Below, piece by piece: positions 36,691 to 50,482 of a stretch of DNA of 64,000 nt. The stretch comes from Pseudisothecium myosuroides (taxonomy: Eukaryota > Streptophyta > Bryopsida > Hypnales > Lembophyllaceae): positions 42,065,724-42,129,723 of the forward strand of contig OX637287.1 of the NCBI GenBank assembly GCA_951799445.1. Reading direction: 5' to 3'. A program made the translations under genes and the position numbers. Each line of letters opens with the position of its first letter. Positions within the stretch are counted from its first letter, which is position 1. The notes under the pieces are model-generated. The model had not been told where the DNA came from and ran no database searches. It worked only from the letters and a program-made list of their open reading frames with translations.

Positions 36691-39569
36691 GGTTTTCTTA
36701 TAATGCTTTTTTGTTATGCTTTCTACATGTTGTTTTCACACGTTTGTTTTGCTTCTAAGATACTCAACTATTCATGCATAAGAGGCTCTGTGCTATTGCT
36801 ACAGTATGTGAATTCTTAGTGGTTACGTGCTTAACTTCAAGTTATCATTGAGGGCTTCAAGAGTTATAAGGAGCAAGTTGTGCATGAGGAATTTAGCTCC
36901 AAGCACAACTATGTCAGTGAAGGCTAATACTTGTTCTTCATATCGCTTGAATTGGTCTAGCAATTTAGTTTGGAATTAGTCAAGTGCAAAACTTCTTAGC
37001 TAGACTGTTGATAAAGTCTCTTTGTACTGTTAATGCTCTGCAGAATTATTATTATTGTTGGATGCTCTGACTATTAAATATCATTGTATTTGTGCTCTTC
37101 CAGTAGGTGCAAATGGCTTAGGCAAGACAAACTTCTTCCATGGTATAAAAACTGTTTTAATGCAGCCGCGAAGTTGTGTTCCTTATAGAAGCATTCTTAT
37201 TTGTAATTGTGAAACTCATTCGCAATCTTTTTTGGAGATGTTAAGGTCGTCTATTTTAAATGATTTGCATATTACACTTCAAACCCAAGTTTCTTCAATG
37301 TAGTCTCTCCTTATGTGAGCTCCCAATTCGTCACTTGGGACTCACAATTTTTGTTTTTTTTGTTTTCATCAGTAAGTTTAAGTATAGTTTTTAAAATAGC
37401 AATTTGGTTAGATTTTTATTTAACTTTAAAGTATTGTCAACACCAGAATTTGGTGCCTCGGGCATATACAAAAAGCCCCCAAAAGAGTGTAAAATCAAAA
37501 TAAGTATGTCATCTATCAATATAGCATTTGGTCCCTTATAGATTGTTTCTCCCCAAATAAACCCCATTCCCACTTGTATATAAGATAAAATATGAAAATG
37601 TAGGTAAATAGTAGAATTAGGGCTAACTTGGCTCAAATAGCCCAAACCTACGGTGCATGTGACATCTTATGGCTAAAATTGGTTTGAGGGAACACCTTTG
37701 AGGTCTTAAGTCCATTCCCGAAGATAGGTTTTACTTTCCCGATAGTATCAAAGAAATAGCGGAAACCCCGATTGTTGACCTGCAGGAGTTACAAACTCAA
37801 GATGGATCCGTAAGAGGAATCTGTGGGTGGAATATGGCATTTTAAGATGGAAATCACATTTGGGATTCAATGGCAAAATTGGCTTGCCAAGATTCCCTTG
37901 TATGTGAAAGATTTCCTAGTTGTTAGAATTAAAAAGAGAAGACAGAATTTGATTCTCCTTTGACCTTTGTACAAAGTAAGAGTATGAGCTTGCACATCCT
38001 TTGTAGAATTCCATGAGAGGTTCCATATAAAGTTTCAGAATCTTCTGACTTGCAGAAGATGCCCTTCCGGACAGTCAACCGCCAAAACCTACGATGAAAA
38101 ATTCCTAGAAATTACCCAGGTTGCGATAAAATCTCACTAAAAATTAGATTAATTTATTTTATGCTAATAAGATTCCCCACCAAATTTAAAGACATTCTGA
38201 TAGCCAAAAGTGCCCGAACCGGCGAGATTCCCCAACAATTGACAAATTTGAAGTTTACGGTGAAGTTGACTTGTATACCGGGAGCATACAAAATCGGAAT
38301 GAGGTCAAAGTTAGGTCTTTTCTTACTCACCCATACGTGTTAAAGAACTTAGGCTAGTTACTTTTCTCAGAAAAGTCAAACTCCAAGATTTGGGGTTTTA
38401 TCCCATTTTGGTATTCAGTTAGCGACAGGTTATGTTGATTTTTTTTGGAGTTTGGTTAAGCGGTTATCTAAAATTAAAAATGGCCTTTCTGAAGCCAATG
38501 ACGCAATTGATTTTTGATTTGGAGTTAATCTCCAAAAATTAGGAGTTTAGACCAACCTAGAAAGTCAAAATAAATTATTTAGGATGAAAATATTAAATGA
38601 TAAGATTACTACTAGGAAAAAGAGAGGAATGAGTGCCCTTGAAAATGTATATAAGGGGGCTCATTTCCCTCTCACAAACACCTCTTGTAGCCATTATTTG
38701 GGCTTTCTATACAATTTAGGTCTATTTAGTTGGACACTTGGCCATTGCGTGCTAATTTTGCCAAATTGGTATTTTGGAGCATTTAAAGCTCCGTTGTCAC
38801 TACCTTTTGAGCTTGCTTTGAAGGACATTGGGGTTCCTTCAAATTTTGCCTTGTTTTCATGTGTTGAGGTCTTTTGAGGTATTATTGTTGAAATTTGAAA
38901 CTTTGTACTAATCCTAGAGCTTATGCCTCACCGTACCGTGGTGATGCCGCTTTGGGGGGACTCTAGTGCTTGAAGTGGGAAATTGAGGTGTTCTTATTAT
39001 GGCTCAAGTTATTTATGGTTGTAGAATTTAGCACGTGGTGCAAGTACGGTGAAGCTATAACCTTTTGTGTCTAGAATTTTGGGTGTTAGAAAAAACATGG
39101 CGAAGCTTTGGTCTTTAAGCTGTAGGAAACCTTCCTCAATTAGGACAGTTTTAGATCACCAAGTTTAGTTTCAAAAACACCGTTTTTGAAAGTCTAAGTT
39201 TAGTTTCAAAAAGACACCTTAGTACCGAATTCCACATCAAGTATAGACTTAGAATCTCAAAGGACATTCCAAGATAGTGATCGGGACTAATGTGTGAAAA
39301 TTAGCCCCTAACCTCCCAAGTCACTCTTTAGTAATTGTGTTAAGTTTAGTTTCCTCCGTTAAAGATCAAAAACTGGTGTGCTAAAAGGCCAAAATTCCCG
39401 AATTTGGAGCCAGTAGGAGCAACCAAAAGGAGGACCAACACGAACCAGCAAGGGACTGAGGGTCAGAAGCCAGCGACCACCTCCCTGCCCAATTACCGTC
39501 TCCGGGGGGTCTCAACCAACCGTGCTTCACCAAGTGGCGGGCCGGCAGCGACTAGAGGCCGGCAGACGG

Positions 39570-39815
39570 CAACTGGGTTTCTGAATACGGGGGCTAGACT
39601 GATATCAGCAACTGGATTTCTGAATACGGAGGCTAGGTTGGTATCAGCAACTAGGTTTCTGAATATGGGGCTGGTCTGGTATGGGCAACTGGATTCTAAA
39701 TATAGGGCTAGGATAAGTATGCGGCAATGGGGTTCTGAATACGGGGCTAGGGATGGTATACGGCAACTGGGTTCTGAATAACGAGGTTGGGGCCTGAGTT
39801 GGGCAACTGGGGTCT
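39570..39815. repeat. Tandem array, unit about 40-45 bp
   Basis: About six imperfect units built on GCAACTGGGTTTCTGAATACG followed by GGGGCTAGGMTGGTAT. Copies diverge and vary in length. It lies inside the SMC3 pseudogene intron. Confidence 0.8.
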
Positions 39816-40437
39816 CTTTTGCTAACTGGTCTACGAGCCAAGCTGGTTGTTGGCAATATTTTGAGAATTTTGACTATCCTTTTGATGTCCCACCAAGCGC
39901 TAGAAGAAAGAAATAAGAAAACTTAAACTAGTAGCAACCATGTCCAAGAGTGCAAAATAGCATGGGAGTAGAATGGAACAAAGTAGATGGTCTAGAAATC
40001 TCTTCAAAAAGTTGCCACAAAACTTCAAACCTCTCAAGGATAGGCATTTAGTCACAACTCAAAGAAGTAGAAGCTCAAACTTACATTGCAATTGAGAGAT
40101 GAAGAGATTATAGAGAATTTGAAGAGGGAGTTTAGAAGTGGATAGGATTAGGTGGAAATCTTAGAAGAACACTTGAGACCATTAGAAGAAGGATAGAATA
40201 ATAATTGACTTGCAAGAGGATAAGAGGTGGTCAAAGATCAATTATTATTTCAAAATTGAAGCATTAGGATTCTAGTTTGCCAAAGTCAACATTTAGCATA
40301 AAATAATGGAGGAAAAATAGTATTAGAAGAGAAAGAAAGATTAGGGAAAAAAGAAAGAAAGAAGTCCGAGAAATTGACAACTTTGTATTTAAACTCCTTC
40401 TTTAAGCGGTGAGCACAATTCAACAGGAGTTTCAACC

Positions 40438-40500
40438 ATGGCAAATGATGGAGAATTTGAAGGAGTGTACAACTACCTCAACAACGACACTAACTCTGAG
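40438..40500 (+). other. Possible 21-codon first exon of unknown gene
   Basis: ATG at 40438 opens 21 codons (MANDGEFEGVYNYLNNDTNSE would be the whole run; key part EFEGVYNYLNN) that end exactly at a strong donor, GAG/GTAAGT. A TATTTAAA motif lies about 50 bases upstream. No downstream exon was identified, so this may be chance or part of a retroelement. Confidence 0.25.
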
Positions 40501-42707
40501 GTAAGTTCCTAATAAAAACCTTCTCCTTTCAAATTATCAAAATTAAACGTTTAAAAGTAGGGCCGAACTTCAAAGTCAATTTACAGTGTTTAGACTAAAA
40601 TTATTCCAAGAATCAGATATACAGTGTTGTAGAGATTAGTTAGAGGTTTCCAAAACCGTCTTACACTTAGGATTTAGAATTGAATTGAAAGAGATATTAA
40701 CGGATGAAGTTTAGGAGCCATATTAGATGAAAATTAGTCCATTTCATCCAAGAGGAACAAGAATGGAAACTTAGGTAGAAATATAATTCTAAAAGTCAAA
40801 AGTGAAACAAAACCTCAAATTCAAGTTGTAGGTTAGTAGGAAACCATGAATGAACTTTAAAAGTACCGATTAGCAGTCAAACTTCATCCACTTGTAACTC
40901 TCACTAGGAAGGTCCAAACTTAGAGTTCTTTAGCAATTCGGAAAGATAACTTTAGACACTAGAAGAATTCAAAACCAAAAATTTAAAAATAGTAAATTGA
41001 TAATAGAAGCCCCGGGCCTTAGGAATGAAATAGGAAGTAAAATAGACTCTTTTGAACAACATCCAAATAGAAACTTAGAACTAGAACTAGAAATAGAGAA
41101 AATATAGGAGTCTAAAAATATTCCAAACTCTAAAAAACACTTCAAACTCCAATGGTTACAGAAGGGTGAAGTTTGGTACAAAAAGTGGATGAAGGCACCT
41201 AAAAATCATCCATGGAGGTTCAAACTTGGAAATCTAGTAGGATATTGTAGCATAAAGCTAGGATTAAAAACTCGTGGTCAATTAAAATAATTAAGTACCA
41301 AAAAAGGTGGATGAAGTTTGGATAGTCCCTTAGAGGCTTCAAACTTCATCCGATCATAACTTCTTGAAGGAATCTCCAAATCTTATAAGACTTAGGTTTT
41401 TAGAAATGGCATAAGCTAAACTACAACTTGAGTAGGCTAAATTTAGATTATAGATGCTTTTATTAGAAAATCACAGCGGCTTGAGGATTTACTGATAAGT
41501 TGAATTAATCTTTGCATTTAGGATATGTTGTCGTAATTTCTTAACCTTTAGGAACTTAGAAAAAAATCCATTGCTTGGAAGGCACAATGGACCAATGTTA
41601 AACACCTATAGCATATAAAACTTTGATTCTTAGAGCTTGGTTGTGCACGTGTATTTACCAAGGGTGGGTAAATAAGCGCTCACACCTTACTAACAAACAA
41701 AAGGTTTCATGTTGAGCAAATCCTTGTGCAATCCTTAGTTTTTGGTTGAGAATTTTCTACCTAAAGATTACATTTAATTTAAGCAAGTTCAGTGTTGAAT
41801 TTAATTACTCTCTGATAAAAATATCGCTTTTGAGATTGGATTGTATGCATAGCTATCAGAGTTGTTCTCAACGACTTTTTTCATTATCTGCGAGCTGAGG
41901 ATAGGCAGGCTATGCTTCATGTTCGTGACTTGACACAACCTATTTTTTATTTTATATCATTTTAATGATGTGGTTTGTCTTCTGTTTCCTCTTATTTCCT
42001 GTTACCTTTCAAATTCTTGTATCTTATAAGGAATATTTTTGTTATAGTCTCCTTTCTTTATTAAAAGCTTTTGTAAAAATAGGAACAACTCAGATTTCAA
42101 TGTGATGTAGCTGACAACTACCTCGTGTTTTGTTGAAATATATGGGTTCTATTCATTGGAATTGTTGATTGGAATAGTTTTATTGACCAGATTTTGAGAC
42201 TAGAATATGCATACATCTCTTTTGAAGAATGTTGTACATGCTATACTTCTTCAAATTCTGTCAAGTTTTCCTCTTCAGCTGACGTTTACATTTTGTTTCT
42301 ATATGTCAGGAAGGTGCAAACATCAGGTAATGTCCGCATTTGTAAAGATAGTATTTGACAACAAGGACATCGCATTCCTGTACATTGCCTTTCCCATACC
42401 TGCTATTTGTCACATATCAATGTCATTGTTGTATTGATTACTATGATAGGATGGTCACGAGAGAACCTGTGTACAAAAATTATGGTGACGATTCCGTTAG
42501 AAATCAAGGAATGTACCTTCTATTTTTGGTGACTTTTCCTTCTCAAAATTCAATGGAATGAAACTTGCAGGCATTCTACTTGCCATTCTTATAAGTAGAC
42601 TTCCTTGGAATCTGATTGCCCTACTAGGTTGATGGAGAGCAAGTGTGATTATAAAGGTCAATTGGCATCAAGAAGGATGAGTACTTTCTAAACAAGAAGC
42701 ACGTGAC

Positions 42708-43413
42708 GTACTGACGTATGATAGGATGAGCTCTTCTGTCTTTGTGAAGTCCTTCACTCCGTATAGTCATCTACTTTTTATTTGTTAATTATTGTTTTTT
42801 CCTCCCTAGTTTTGCTAGCCTTTTGTTAAGGCGCATATTATGATATCCTTCTTGTTTTGAAATATCATTACCTCTTTATTTCTCAGTGCATTGTTATTAT
42901 CCTACGCTGCTTGCAATTATGCTCATTTTTTAAGTGGCGTTGAGTTATTTTCGATTTCTTCTTCTTCTGAGAGGTTCACTTAATCAATCTGTGTGAACCC
43001 TGCAGAAGAACATTCTTCATCTTTATATAATTTTCCTTCCCCCATATTTATATTTTTTACGTAAGGTATAAAAAAATACCTCCACCAAATAAAAAATTGC
43101 AACATGTAACCATACACAATCAACAATAACCACCACATTAAATAATAGTATCACAACACCAACAAATTCTTGTTATACAAACAACATTTATTTTTCACAA
43201 ATAAACAAGCACATCAACAACAGTGAAGGTCACATCGACAAATAATTGGTGTTCAAAGAACATTTTCTTATTATACATTGTCCACCTCAACATAACATAT
43301 CAACACTACTATATTAATATTTTTTTGGTGAAGCCACAAGCTTTCTAATTCTGAAAAGCAATCTAATTAATAAACAAATTAAGGTGTTCATGATATTCTT
43401 GATTGCTGTCCAG
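42708..43413. other. AT-rich intergenic DNA
   Basis: Lies between the SMC3 and oxygenase pseudogenes. I searched for the next SMC3 exon and saw none. Confidence 0.4.
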
Positions 43414-46231
43414 CTAGTATTTAGCCCTTAACATTCTTTCAGGTTTAAGTTTTATCCCCCTTTGTACTTTTACTACATCATTATTAACCACTAAAGTACC
43501 AAAGTCCCCTTGGGGGACACTTTAGATTTCGGGCAGGCCCATGTGGCCTCAAATTTTGATTTGATTTTTTGAACCTTTTTTTGAAGATAGGAAATCACAT
43601 TAGCTTTCTAAAAATATAATTTTTTTTTCAATCAGTGTCCAGGAGCAAAAGTTATGCCATTCTAAAGCAAAAAAGCAGTTTGTCGGGCAGAAAAAAAAAA
43701 AAACAGAATTTTTTTTTTATTTTTTTTATTTTTTTCCCTCAAAGATCATGTTTTTGTCTACATCTGAAGCTTTGATTCATTCTATTTGGACTAATAATGA
43801 AAAAGTTATGGACAATCTTGTTTTTCGGGCAATTTAAGCATCTTCAAAAAAACTAACTTATAGAATTCATTTTTGAATGCAATTTTCAATTTTTCTCAAT
43901 TTTTTTTTTGATGAGGTCAAGTTTGTTTGCAAGAATAATCCCACCATTGGGATTATGTTGTTTTAATTCTACCTAAGAGCTATTAACAATTTAGTGTTTT
44001 GTTCAATTTTGGACCTACTTCTATTTAACAATTTTTTTATATGTGAAAATCAAGGTTTGACATTCTGAAATTTTTTTCCCCGACTCTCAACTCAAATGTT
44101 CAACATAAAAAATTACAACTTTTTGTTGTGTAGTGCAAAAAAAATCCACAAATGGCCGTCAAAGTCATCTGAAGTTGCACAAAACAGTTCAAAAAAACTT
44201 TTTTTTCCAACTTTGAATCCTGATATCTTCCAATCGGAACGGTCAAATGTCTTGAAATTTTTACCACATAATCTGAGACAAGTGAAGTACAAGATCCTAT
44301 GGTTGGATTCTAAAAAAAAAGTTTTTTTGGGTTTAGGGAGTGATCGCAGCAGAAATGGCAGTTTTCAGTGGTTCCGGAGCTAGAAAATGCCTTGGTATTT
44401 TAGGGGTTAACAATATTGAACCAATGCAGTAACGATGTATGCAAGTAAGCTGCCACACCCAATTGTCCAGGATTGCCCATAGTCCTTGTATAGTGCTGAA
44501 TTTCACTTGTCTTCATAACCAAAACATTCCCAATTTGCGGCTCAAAAAACACATCCAAATCTGGGAGGTAAAATCGAACGTTACTTCTATTTTTAAAAGT
44601 ACCTGCCAAAAATTCCAACAAATAATTTTAAAAATTTATATTATTTTTTAAAATATATTTAATCAAAATCAAATTACAAAAATATAAATATAAGAATTTA
44701 AGGCTTACCACTATTACGAAGCCATAGAAAAAAACCATAAGAAAAATCATTATTGTCAAAATGGGTTTTACAATTGTAGTCGCTGGTAATAGAAATTAAC
44801 AAAAACAGTGAATCCCCTATACGACTATTGCTGGATTGAATACCTTCAATTTGTCAAATACTTTTCAAATGGTGAAAAATGGAAGGAAAAAATCTTCCTA
44901 AACCCTTTGCCACTACCTTTGCCACTGCCTCTGACCAAATATAACATTCCATATTTCGATGTTTATACCTGCATAAAAAATCACATGTTAAAAACATATT
45001 TAATTGATATAAAATAAAATAATTTATACATTACAAAAATTTATATAAAAAATACCTTACAAACAAAAATTAAAAACTCACCAAACCAATCTTCCGTATT
45101 TAAAGCGGACACCAAAAGTTACCATTCGGGTTCCTTTTTTTCTTACTCCTCTTTTTGTAAGGGAAGCTTCCCTTTCTAGCCATTCCACTTCATTTGTTAG
45201 GAATTCCATTTCTTCCTGGGTAAAAATTCCACCGACCAAATGGACTAATTTTTTAGAGGCATCTTGAAGGGATGATGGAGCGTAAATTTGGTTGAAGTTA
45301 TCATATTCTAGAATATATTGTTTCCAATGGTCTTGCGTCCGTATGATTTTTGTAACATAATGCACAGTACTTCGCGTATCGCCCACATGTACCATAAACT
45401 CACAAAGGGGTACATCTGCAATGTAGATAACATGCTTTTTTAGCATGATTTTGTAATTAATCGAGTACAAATGGGAGGTTTCGGTTACAAATAGAATAGT
45501 AAAATTCTTGCATAGTTTTGTCTTTTAAATCTGTAAATTAAAAAAAGCAAAATTCAATTAATTAGTAGAAATCTAAATAATTTTTTTAATACATTAAAAA
45601 CCTCTTTCTACTAATAACAAATACAAAAAAACCTAGCAAAAATTTAACCCTGAAGTGCTCTAATAGTCCAATATACATAATGGTATCTTTATTTTTTTTA
45701 AATATTGCACAAATGAAAGTCAACCAAATTTGTAGGACTATTTCACCCAGTTGTTGTCTTTTCTTATGATTGAATTAGGTATTATTAAAGTGCATATTTT
45801 TCTAAAATTATAAATGCCAAAGTATATCATGAATTTAATCAAACCAAAATTACATTCCCTCAAGCTCAAAATTAGATTTGTAAAAATGAAGTCATATATT
45901 TTAAAAGATATAAAAAAAAATTTAATCACTATACAAATAAAACCTCATTTCAAATCCATTTTAAAAAAATTTACTCAAAAAATGACAAAATTTTGTTTAT
46001 AATAAAATTTAAAAAACATACAGTTTTAGAGGAATTTTTACCTAGACCAGATAGTTGCAATGCTTGTAAACCATCTTGAATGGCTGTCAAATGTGTATAT
46101 TTTGATCCATTGACATGTTCTAGTACATTGCTTCCAATGTCCTGACCACATAATTTGCAGTTGTATCTGCCTCCTTTCTGTGTTTTGTATTTTCGCAAAA
46201 GCTTAATGTAAGGGTCCATATATGGGTCCAT
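43414..46231 (-). pseudogene. Zinc-finger plus 2OG-Fe(II) oxygenase gene (TET/JBP-like?), disrupted
   Basis: Four minus-strand exons with GT-AG borders and matching phases: A 46235-46042 (ATG at 46231), B 45530-45082, C 44968-44709, D from 44602. Exon A carries YNCKLCGQDIGSN...H...H, a CxxC-His zinc-finger-like unit. Exon C holds SDYNCKTHFDNNDFSYGF, an HxD iron-binding motif. Exon D has FYLPDLDVFFEPQIG and then SEIQHYTR, whose His fits the distal ligand; a conserved basic residue follows. This HxD...H order with a late 'G-x-V-L' strand is that of double-stranded beta-helix dioxygenases, and the sequence feel is closest to TET/JBP-type enzymes that oxidise methylated bases; that subfamily call is from memory. 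Damage: a frameshift in exon B near 45,455, an in-frame TGA in exon C near 44,864 (or an unseen intron), and a 919-bp TTAA element in exon D. Confidence 0.65.
43488..44406 (+). mobile_element. TTAA-flanked element inside a coding exon (919 bp)
   Basis: TTAA at 43484-43487 and 44407-44410. Ends are CCACTAAAGTACC and GGTATTTTAGGGG. The interior is standard for the family (TTTTTCGGGCAATTTAAGC, CTGATATCTTCCAATCGG). It interrupts the last exon of the minus-strand oxygenase gene; the end of the element supplies a premature TAA. Removing it with one TTAA leaves the host frame open to a stop at 43414-43416. Confidence 0.85.
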
Positions 46232-46235
46232 TTTC

Positions 46236-46871
46236 CTGCATATCAAAACATTATAATTTAGAACCAAGTACTTACAAAAATTGAAAGTATAAGTTTTTAT
46301 ATTAAAAAATAAACACATTTATAAAATATAACAACCATAACAAAAGGGTTTTAATTTTTTTAAATAATCAGAGGAGAAAATTTTAATATTGACAAACCCT
46401 TAGCTTCCAGCAAAAGCTCAATTTATCAAGCATTTTGCCTTTATCCAAAGGTCACAACTTCAACATTCAACTTTGGTTGGATATAAAATCGAACGCAAAA
46501 TCTTTATTCAAACGGTTGTCACCACCGTAACCATTCTCCAATAATTATTTTTTAAAAATAAAACACGCTCACATGTTATTTAAACTGCAAATTCCTAATA
46601 ATACCAAAAAAATTTCACAATAAAATGTATACTACTGACAAACATAATAAAAAAAAATTTACATGTGCATTTTCAAACCTTTTATCGTTTACAGAACACA
46701 AAAAAGCATCGTTTTGAATCATTCACACAAAAATAAACCCTTTCAAAGAAAATTGCCTTGTATTTCAATTGATCCAAATAAAACTCCAAAATTAAATATC
46801 TCCTAAACCATGCAGTCATTTGATGTAGCTTACTAACAAAATGTTGAATCCATTACAAAAGCACTACATAG
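46236..46871. other. AT-rich upstream region of the oxygenase pseudogene
   Basis: Begins with a splice-acceptor-like TGATATGCAG (minus strand) just ahead of the presumed ATG, so a non-coding first exon may lie here. Nothing else is recognisable. Confidence 0.35.
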
Positions 46872-46875
46872 TTAA

Positions 46876-47611
46876 CCCTTAAAGGACAGACTCTTAACCA
46901 CTAATTTCAAGCCTCGCTGCCCATCACCCAGTTTGCTTCCATTTTGCAACTAGATATGAATGAACAATTTTATATTTATTTTTCAGGGATGGAATTACAT
47001 GTTTCCTTTACTTCATAAATTTTTTACATTTTTTTGTGAAAAATTGAGTTTTTTGAGAATTTTTGAAGAAAAAGTGAAGTAAAATCATATCATATAGAAA
47101 ATTATGTCAAAAAACTGAAAATTTTATCATATATGCATATTATAGTGACAAACATCATGGTGTAAAGTCAATTTCTGTGCCATTCTATGATTAGAAAATA
47201 ATAGAAATTGAAAATACATCCAAAGTTCAAATTGCAATTAAATCTTCAATATTAGAATTTTTTTCAAAATTCAAACTGGAATAGAAACTAGAATAGGTGA
47301 CCTTTATTTTGTTAGTTGGACTCAAACTCAAATAATATAACATTTGTGGAGAAATTTCAGATTTAGAGTAAAGAGCAACAACTTCTCAAAATACACTAAA
47401 ATATCAAAAATTTGTGATCCATTTTTCTTACTAACTTCTCATTTCCGTGAAGACAAACACTGGTAGGACTACAAATTCAATTAGATACCCTTTGTAACCC
47501 ACCAAGAAAGGTCAACAAGGAAAACATGGATGAAAAAATGCTTCCAATATCTCTATAGATGAAGGTGTCGTCATCCAAAAGCCACAAAATGGTTGTGGCG
47601 GCATTATAGGG
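46876..47611 (+). mobile_element. TTAA-flanked element, second subfamily, copy 2 (736 bp)
   Basis: TTAA at 46872-46875 and 47612-47615. Begins CCCTTAAAGGACAG and ends GGCATTATAGGG. Collinear with 6262-7002 through most of its length, including GATTAGAAAATAATAGA and the TCTCATTT...GAAGACAAACACT region near the 3' end. Non-coding. Confidence 0.7.
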
Positions 47612-47729
47612 TTAATTACAGAGTGCACGCAAACATAGCGCCTTATGCATCCCAAGATGCATCTAGAGTTGTAAAAGTCTAAAAAATAATAATACCAATC
47701 CTCTGCTTCTCGTGTATTATCATATCGGA

Positions 47730-49420
<1,691 letters not shown>

Positions 49421-50482
49421 ATGAATAAATTAAAGCCTTGAGCAGTCTGAGTTAGTACAGCATCTGCATAGACAGCTCTACTATTTACGCTAAGTTGCAT
49501 GGATATAGATTTAACAAGTAAGTTAATCATAGGGACAACCTTGTAGGTCTACACACTTCCCAAGAGAGCAGGCGCCTAAAACCTGTACATATTGACCTCA
49601 AAGAAAAGCGTACAATTTTCGTGCCTGCTACCATTGGTAATGAATCTCCAAGAAATTAGGCCTCTTGATGTAAGCAAAAATTGGAAGACTCAGTTCCTCT
49701 ATGACACAGAAGCTAATCAATTGTCTTTTTTTTTCTTGAAACACATGGACCAAGTCCATTGCAGGGAAAAAAGTACATCAAAACAAAGGCAAGAGCCTTG
49801 GCAGAATTTATTTTTATTTTCAAAAGCATTAAAACACACCTTCAAAACCAACCTAGACAATGACCCAATAACAACGTAGCATGCTAGAACCATCTTGCTA
49901 GAGCAGGTTCACACTCCACATGGCCCAGAAGCTCGGAAGCTTGATCGCAACATACTGATCTCGACGCAACTGGAAAGCTAATCGGTTATCAGTGACCAAA
50001 AACCAAAAACAAATAACTTAAAAAATGACCAACTTGAGAAAGTACGGTATTTGTGATTCGAGATTGGTGTTTTTGTCAGCCTAGCCTGTGAAAGTTGCGA
50101 CAGGTCAAGAGTGTCAACATCGACCTCGGAGAAAAAGCGTACAATTTTTGTGCTTGCTACCATGCATAATGTGTCTCGTCTTGTTGTGGACTTGCGGCAA
50201 CTTTGGTAGGCTGATCAATATGACACAGCAAATGACCAGTTTTCAGTGATACTATTAGAAAAGGGGGCCTGTTTTAGCGTAGATTGTGTTGATTTCTGTT
50301 GATTTCAACAAACATTTATGCGAAAACGGCACATTTGTCAATTTTCTTTGGACAATCAACACAAATTGCCTGAACAACACAGATTTTTGTTGATTTGAAA
50401 TGTACAATGACCAATCAACTGAAATAATGACTTCTAATCAACATAGATTGCCTAAAACTGTTGATTTGAAATGCACAAATCA
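49421..50482. other. Repeat-derived intergenic DNA
   Basis: A motif containing GCGTACAATTTT and GTGCCTGCTACCAT (about 49,605) recurs at about 50,135, forming a direct repeat about 530 bp apart. At about 50,248 ACTATTAGAAAAGGGGG starts a GTTGATTT-rich stretch with ends like those at 53,713, probably another MITE. No gene seen. Confidence 0.4.

Larger units (their letters stand above)
37143..41852. other. Long intron of the SMC3 pseudogene filled with repeats
   Basis: Bounded by GTATAA at 37143 and GCATAG at 41852. It contains a right-end fragment of the 637-bp TTAA subfamily (about 37,370-37,463), a TATATAAGGGGGC motif at about 38,650 resembling an LTR promoter, a 40-45-bp tandem array (about 39,570-39,815) and a possible small exon at 40438-40500. 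No gag-pol domains were recognised, so an LTR element is only a suspicion. Confidence 0.45.
36825..42707 (+). pseudogene. SMC3 cohesin subunit, 5' exons only, decayed
   Basis: Five exons match the N-terminal head of SMC3, the ATPase of the cohesin ring. Exon 1 (about 36825-36916): VIIEGFKSYKEQVVHEEFSS; the initiator looks like ACG. Exon 2 (37104-37142): Walker A as GANGLGKTNFFH. Exon 3 (41853-41920): AIRVVLNDFFHYLRAEDRQA. Exon 4 (42310-42379): HQVMSAFVKIVFDN, with two one-base deletions. Exon 5 (42628-42707): SIGIKKDEYFLNKKHVT, with TGA and TAA where conserved Arg codons are expected. Splice phases still join correctly across the 4.7-kb second intron, so this is a duplicated genomic copy and not a retrocopy. 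The next conserved block (LLESAGFSRSNPYY) is absent. Probably a truncated duplicate; the functional SMC3 should lie elsewhere. Confidence 0.85.
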
